A stretch of 17,918 nucleotides of DNA from Myxococcales bacterium UBA5297. Lineage in GTDB: Bacteria > Myxococcota > Myxococcia > Myxococcales > UBA5297. Positions 13,949 through 17,918 of this stretch are shown piece by piece (positions within the stretch are counted from its first letter, which is position 1; each line of letters opens with the position of its first letter). Under the pieces are notes generated by a model. It did not search any database and was not told where the DNA came from. It saw only the letters and a list, made by a program, of their open reading frames with translations. Where the stretch lies: assembly GCA_002408385.1 (NCBI GenBank), contig DHSB01000064.1, forward strand, positions 1 to 17,918, written 5' to 3'. Both the position numbers and the translations under genes were made by a program.

Positions 13949-15484
13949 ATGAAGCTCAAGTACGCGGGACGAATCCTCGGAGTGCTCGGACTGGTCATCC
14001 TCGCCAGCTCGACGATCACCTTCATCATCGGCGCGCCGCTCTCGCTGGTGGTCGGCAAGGTCATCCTCGCCGGCTTCTTCTTCGCCACCTACGCGATCAC
14101 GAACTGGGGTGACCTCGGCGCCTCGGCCTCGAGCAGGGGCACGTTCTTCTTCGGCGTCAGCGCGCTCGGCGCGCTGCTGGTGGTGGGCCTGCTCGGGATG
14201 GGCAACTACATCGTCCATCACAAGCCGAAGAGCTGGGACCTGACCAAGGCGCAGATCCACACCCTCTCGCCCGACACCCTCAAGACACTCGACGGGCTGA
14301 AGCAAGAGGTGACGGTCCTGGCCTTCTTCGGCAGCGGCGAGCCGTCTTACGAGGCGCTCTCCGACCTCTTCCGTCGCTACGGCGAGCGCAGCCCCCACTT
14401 CAAGTACGAGTTCGTCGACCCGATCAGGGACCCGATGCGCGTCGAGCAGTACGGCATCCGCGACGGCGGGCCCCGTGTGGTGGTCAAGCTCGGCGCCACC
14501 GAGAGCCGCTTCCAGGAGCTGAGCGAGGAGTCGCTCACCAACGCCATCGTCAAGGTGACGCACTCGGCGACCAAGAAGCTCTACTTCACCACCGGCCACG
14601 GCGAAGCCGACTTCGAGGACCAAGGCCCCGGCGGGCTCTCCGGCGTGGTCCAGCGCATGAGCAACGAGGGGCTCGTGCCCGCCAAGCTCAACCTGGCCGC
14701 GGCCGCGCAGATCCCCAAGGACGCCGAGGCGATCGTTGTCGCCGGCCCCGTCAAGCCCTTCCAGCCCGGCGAGTCCGACGTGGTGCGCCGCTACCTCGAG
14801 GCCGGCGGCAAGGCCTTCCTGATGCTCGAGCCGAGTGTCGAGAGTGGGCTCGAGCTGCTGCTCGAAGACTTCAACGTCCAGGCCGAAGACGCGACGGTCA
14901 TCGATCCGGTCAGCCGCCTGTTTGGCGCCAGCGAAGCCATCCCGGTAGTGCAGAGCTACAACCAGGCCTCGGAGATCACCCGGGACTTCACGCTCAACAC
15001 CGTCTTTCCGACCGCCCGCCCCCTCACCGTGCTGCACGGCGGCGCGTCGAAGGCGGTCGCGAGCCCGCTCGCGCTGACGATGCCCTCGGCCTGGGGCGAG
15101 ACCGACCTCACCGCGCCCGAGGTCAAGCAGGACGAGCACGAGAGGGGCGGCCCCTTCCCGCTCGTGGTGACGGTGACGCTCGACACCAAGGACGCGGCGA
15201 ACAAGCGCTCGGATGAAGCGCGGCTGGTGGTCGCTGGCGACCGCGACTTCGCGACGAACAAGTTCCGCACCGCCTTCGGCAACGAGGACTTCTTCCTCAA
15301 TGGGCTCAACTGGCTCGCGGCGCAGACCGAGCGCATCACCATCCGCCCGCGCCTGCGCGAGGCCTCGCGGCTGTTCCTGTCGCCAGTTCAGCAGGCGGGC
15401 ATCTTCTTCCTGACGGTCGACATCCTCCCGGTGACGCTGCTCGGGCTGGGCCTGGTCGTCTGGATGGTGCGGCGCAGCAAGTAG
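13949..15484 (+). CDS. GldG-like ABC auxiliary membrane protein
   Basis: This 511-residue protein belongs to the GldG/ABC_transp_aux family, whose large soluble domain sits outside the cytoplasm and is tethered to the ABC complex. Three N-terminal helices (about 10-29, 33-51, 66-88) precede the family pattern 'WDLTKAQIHTLSPDTLKTLDGLKQEVTVLAFF' in its usual place (96-127). 'LYFTTGHGEADFED' follows at 211-224. One C-terminal helix (about 483-507) ends in a basic VRRSK anchor. The ATG at 13949 is preferred to the in-frame GTG at 13940 because GAGGAG lies 8 bases before the ATG. The 78-base gap from the permease gene contains no terminator, so the operon continues. Biochemical function of the family is unsettled. 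Confidence 0.92.
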   Translation: MKLKYAGRILGVLGLVILASSTITFIIGAPLSLVVGKVILAGFFFATYAITNWGDLGASASSRGTFFFGVSALGALLVVGLLGMGNYIVHHKPKSWDLTKAQIHTLSPDTLKTLDGLKQEVTVLAFFGSGEPSYEALSDLFRRYGERSPHFKYEFVDPIRDPMRVEQYGIRDGGPRVVVKLGATESRFQELSEESLTNAIVKVTHSATKKLYFTTGHGEADFEDQGPGGLSGVVQRMSNEGLVPAKLNLAAAAQIPKDAEAIVVAGPVKPFQPGESDVVRRYLEAGGKAFLMLEPSVESGLELLLEDFNVQAEDATVIDPVSRLFGASEAIPVVQSYNQASEITRDFTLNTVFPTARPLTVLHGGASKAVASPLALTMPSAWGETDLTAPEVKQDEHERGGPFPLVVTVTLDTKDAANKRSDEARLVVAGDRDFATNKFRTAFGNEDFFLNGLNWLAAQTERITIRPRLREASRLFLSPVQQAGIFFLTVDILPVTLLGLGLVVWMVRRSK

Positions 15485-15563
15485 CGACGGACAGCAGTCC
15501 GCCCGCGCGGCGATAGCGGGGCGCCTCTCGCGCGCTCGTCTGCGAGACCGGCCCCGCGGCCGT

Positions 15564-15578
15564 GCCCGCTTCGCGGGC
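15564..15578 (+). other. Short intercistronic hairpin in the Gld-like operon
   Basis: The 135-base gap between the GldG-like and DUF4340 genes holds a perfect GCCCGC-TTC-GCGGGC hairpin, extendable by wobble pairs, and no gene. No T run follows at once, although TTATTTTT appears 20 bases later just before the next ribosome-binding site. It may tune expression of the last gene, but is weak evidence by itself. Confidence 0.3.
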
Positions 15579-15619
15579 GTGGCGCCGCGTCGGCACCTTA
15601 TTTTTCGAGGACCGACCCC

Positions 15620-17059
15620 ATGGCGATGAACCAGAAGACCCGCTCGCTCGTGATGCTGGCCACCCTCGCCGCCGCGGTGTGCGGGGTCACCGTGTTTGCC
15701 TACTACGGCATCCACCTCGAGGAGGAGCAGGAGAGCGCGCGCAAAGAGAAAGAGAACAAGCTCTTCGACTTCGATCCAAAGCAGGTCTCCGCGCTCTCCG
15801 TCGTCGCCAAGGGCGAGCGAACGATGGTCGCCCCCGCCGAAGGGGGCGCCTGGAGCGTCGTCTCGCCGGTGAACACCGCCGCGGACGCCGAGACGGTCGA
15901 CGCCCTGCTCGAGAGGCTCGTCGCGCTCGAGAAGCTGACCGTGGTCGAGGAGAAGGCTGCCGACCTGGCCAAGTACGGGCTCGACAAACCGGCCCTACGG
16001 GTCGTCGCGCGGCTCAAAGATGGAACCGAGCACGAGCTGAACGCGGGCCGCGAGAACCCTTTCGACGGCTCGGTCTACGTGAGCGTCGGCGGGGCGAGTG
16101 ACGTGCTTCAGCTCGCCGGGAGCTTCAAGACCGCGCTCGAGAAGGGCACCCTCGACCTGCGCGAGAAGCGCGTGGCGCTCTTCGATGAGGCCCACGTCAG
16201 CGGCCTTAGCGTCGAGTTGGGAGAGAAGCACTATGTGCTCAGGCGCGAGGGCGCGATCTGGAAGCTCAAGAGCCCGCTGGCGGACCGCGCCGACGAGCTG
16301 ACCGTCAACCGGCTGCTCGGCGCCGTTCGCAACCTGCGCGCGCTCCGTTTTGCGACCGACCTCGCCAACCCCGTCGAGGACGAGAGGTACGGGCTGAGCG
16401 CGCCCGAGCTCAAGGTCGTGGTCGAGCTGCGCAACGGCTCGCGGCAGACGCTCGTGCTCGGCAGCGCGGAGATTGACGGGCGGAGGACGCACTTCGCGCG
16501 GCGCAAGGAGGCGACCTCCATCGCCGAGGTGCCCGACAACCTCTTGCGCGATCTCGACGCGAGCACCTTCGACTTGAGAAACAAGCAGCCGCTCAGCTTC
16601 GACCGCCAGCAGGTCAAGAAGATCCGCGTCGCCTCGGGCGACGAGACCTTCGAGCTCGAGCGCGTCGCCAGCGCGAAGCCGGACGCCGGTGCGGAGCCGG
16701 GCGCGGATGACGATTGGCAAATCGCAGGCCTCACCCCTGCCAAGGCCCGCGAGTGGAAGGTGAGCGGGATGCTCTGGGCGCTCTCGACGATGAAGGCGAC
16801 CCGCTTCGCGGATGAGAACCCGACCGACCTTGCCCAGTACGGGCTCGCCCAGCCCGCGCGGACCATCCGCCTGCTCGGCGAGTCGGATGCGCCGCTCGGC
16901 ACGCTCCATGTCGGCAAGCACGAGGGCGAGAAGTACTACGTCCGCAGCTCGACCGATCCGAAGGTGCTCGAGGTCTCCGAGGCGAGCCTGAGGGACGTGC
17001 CCGCTTCGCGCGCGGAGATCGAAGAGAGCGCCGAGCCGGCTGCCGACAGCGCGAAGTAA
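15620..17059 (+). CDS. DUF4340 protein, membrane-anchored, three internal modules
   Basis: This 479-residue protein has a single N-terminal membrane helix (about 9-28) and a large extracytoplasmic part. The segment 'YGLxxPxxxVxxxLxxG', the DUF4340 hallmark, occurs three times, at residues 119, 257 and 407, about 140-150 residues apart. Each is preceded by a 'LLxALxxLxAxRF'-like helix. The protein thus appears to be three repeats of one fold. The gene regularly follows gldG-like genes, as here, and probably supplies another external subunit of the ABC complex; no enzymatic role is known. A Pro/Ala/Asp linker (353-366) lies before the third module, and the C-terminus is acidic. GAGG is 9 bases before the chosen ATG; a second ATG two codons later is possible. 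Confidence 0.88.
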   Translation: MAMNQKTRSLVMLATLAAAVCGVTVFAYYGIHLEEEQESARKEKENKLFDFDPKQVSALSVVAKGERTMVAPAEGGAWSVVSPVNTAADAETVDALLERLVALEKLTVVEEKAADLAKYGLDKPALRVVARLKDGTEHELNAGRENPFDGSVYVSVGGASDVLQLAGSFKTALEKGTLDLREKRVALFDEAHVSGLSVELGEKHYVLRREGAIWKLKSPLADRADELTVNRLLGAVRNLRALRFATDLANPVEDERYGLSAPELKVVVELRNGSRQTLVLGSAEIDGRRTHFARRKEATSIAEVPDNLLRDLDASTFDLRNKQPLSFDRQQVKKIRVASGDETFELERVASAKPDAGAEPGADDDWQIAGLTPAKAREWKVSGMLWALSTMKATRFADENPTDLAQYGLAQPARTIRLLGESDAPLGTLHVGKHEGEKYYVRSSTDPKVLEVSEASLRDVPASRAEIEESAEPAADSAK

Positions 17060-17104
17060 GCCGGCGGCCGCCCGGTTTGCGCCTGCCGGAGGGCCTGAAA
17101 GAAG

Positions 17105-17133
17105 TTGATTCGGCCGGCTGTATTACCTAGAGT
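17105..17133 (+). promoter_or_regulatory. Promoter of rpoZ
   Basis: TTGATT (17105-17110) and TAGAGT (17128-17133) are separated by an ideal 17 bases. A start near 17140 gives a leader of about 33 bases. This supports rpoZ as its own transcription unit, although no terminator is visible between it and the DUF4340 gene 113 bases upstream. Confidence 0.55.
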
Positions 17134-17172
17134 CCCTCGCTCTTTCTTGCAGCGAACCGCAGAGGTCCCAAC

Positions 17173-17463
17173 ATGGCACGCGTAACCGTTGAAGACTGCC
17201 TCCCGCTGGTGGAGAACCGCTTTGCACTCGTCCTTCTGGCGACCAAGCGGACCCGGCAGCTCATGGCAGGGGCCCGCCCGGTCGCGGACGCGAAGAACAA
17301 GCCGCCGGTCCTCGCGCTCCGTGAGGTCGCCACCGGGAAGGTGCGCTTCGACCGCAGCGTGCGCGACGCGCTCGCCGGCAAGTTCGACAAGCCTCGCGAC
17401 CGTTCGCTCGTCCTACGCCCGGTCTCGCAGACCGGCCCGCGCAACATCCTGACGACGCCGTAG
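17173..17463 (+). CDS. rpoZ: DNA-directed RNA polymerase omega subunit
   Basis: This 96-residue subunit wraps the beta' C-terminus and helps assembly of RNA polymerase. In many proteobacteria it forms part of a ppGpp site. The start [26 protein letters not shown] falls in two recognisable blocks (residues 1-15 and 16-26). The conserved helix 'LATKRTRQL' (22-30), the '[10 protein letters not shown]' block (48-57) and the length all match the family (91 residues in E. coli). AGAGG lies 8 bases before the ATG. The gene usually pairs with gmk or spoT in proteobacteria; here it follows the Gld-like operon and no such neighbour is within the window. Confidence 0.95.
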   Translation: MARVTVEDCLPLVENRFALVLLATKRTRQLMAGARPVADAKNKPPVLALREVATGKVRFDRSVRDALAGKFDKPRDRSLVLRPVSQTGPRNILTTP

Positions 17464-17476
17464 GCTTCCGGTCTGT

Positions 17477-17504
17477 CGCCACGGCCAGAGGCTCTGGCCT
17501 GGCG
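17477..17504 (+). terminator. Strong hairpin after rpoZ, possible terminator without T run
   Basis: Fourteen bases after the rpoZ stop, CGCCA and GGCCAGA pair with TCTGGCC and TGGCG: a 12-bp stem with a single bulged C (17482) and a 3-base loop. The sequence after it is C-rich and has no T run, so classic intrinsic termination is doubtful. It may mark the 3' end of the rpoZ transcript. Confidence 0.45.
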
Positions 17505-17918
17505 CCCCCACCCTTCCCTCCCGAGAAGCAGCACCTCGTGCTGAAGACCGCCTTTGGCTCGACGCGGCTGCCGGCGCTTGTGTGCTCGCGCTCGGCGGCT
17601 CGCACGCGCGCGGGTCTTGCCACGGCAAGGTCAAATCTCGGCCTCGGCCTCAGCTACCGGTACGGCGTTCCGTATGCGTTCGCCGAAGTCCCCTCGCGCA
17701 CGCGAGCGCGATGCCACGGGCACGCCGTCCGTTGACCGGTTTGGCGCGCGAGGCCCGCGGATGAACCGCGAATAGATCGAGACGAGCATCCGCAAGGCCG
17801 GCTCCATCCTCCGGCCCCAGCTCCGTCGCCCTGGGGACGTGGATTCGTTTCTGTGCTCGCGCGTGGAAACGCTCCCTTCGCCCTGGGGCCGACCACCGCC
17901 CGAGTTTGACAGTCGTTC
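17505..17918. other. 414 bases without a recognisable gene, to the window edge
   Basis: I see no protein I recognise on either strand. The frames present are short, lack ribosome-binding sites, and use no conserved pattern. A perfect TTGACA -35-like hexamer lies at 17906-17911, 7 bases before the window ends, so a plus-strand promoter for the next gene may begin here. Its -10 is outside the window. Confidence 0.5.

Noticed and set aside
13067..15715. 882-codon open frame on the minus strand
   Set aside because: It runs antisense to the GldF- and GldG-like genes, which have clear family motifs and ribosome sites. Its product is rich in Arg, His, Glu and Val, the usual shadow of GC-rich coding DNA.
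12139..17059. A gliding motility locus
   Set aside because: GldA/F/G-like ABC components with DUF4340 occur in many non-gliding bacteria. None of the Bacteroidetes gliding proteins (GldJ, K, L, M, N) are present in the window.

Overview
The window is GC-rich, densely coded chromosomal DNA. Three things point to the former Deltaproteobacteria (Myxococcota, Bradymonadota or a relative). First, there is a cysteine-rich lipoprotein with runs of Asp-Ala-Gly and a 'DGNDNDGDG' motif. Second, there is an exported protein with a CsgG/FlgO-like 'CxxDxxCL..IG' domain and a two-helix C-terminus. Third, a bacterial Ser/Thr kinase and a GldA/GldF/GldG/DUF4340 cluster are present. The phylum call is inference from gene content; there is no rRNA to settle it.

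Layout. (1) 17-136, minus: tRNA-Leu(CAG) with a strong intrinsic terminator; its probable promoter lies in the last codons of the preceding gene. (2) 173-4019, minus: a peptide-importer operon (lipoprotein binding protein, then OppB-type and YejE/OppC-like permeases) with no ATPase gene. (3) 4267-5412, plus: a soluble Ser/Thr kinase with a roughly 110-residue acidic insert and a probably near-leaderless mRNA. (4) 5612-7129, plus: a two-gene helicase-loader module, a DnaD-like helical protein followed by a DnaC/DnaI-type AAA+ ATPase with two tandem zinc-binding motifs. (5) 7130-7590: intergenic, holding a 42-bp tandem repeat whose units can fold as hairpins. (6) 7591-8772, minus: aspartate kinase. 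(7) 8961-11791, minus: a two-gene cell-envelope operon, both genes with in-frame coding minisatellites. (8) 12139-17059, plus: a four-gene ABC exporter/auxiliary operon (GldA-, GldF-, GldG-like and DUF4340) behind the best sigma70-type promoter in the window. (9) 17173-17463, plus: rpoZ, the RNA polymerase omega subunit. The last 450 bases hold no recognisable gene.

How the parts work together. The minus-strand importer probably takes up oligopeptides and relies on an ATPase encoded elsewhere. The loader pair probably delivers the replicative helicase. The Gld-like operon would form a membrane ABC complex with large extracytoplasmic auxiliary subunits. Most of the rest is housekeeping.

I see no CRISPR array, insertion sequence, prophage or toxin-antitoxin pair. 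The most interesting items are the double-zinc helicase loader with its partner, the kinase insert, the hairpin tandem repeat, and the three separate in-frame or intergenic minisatellites in one window.
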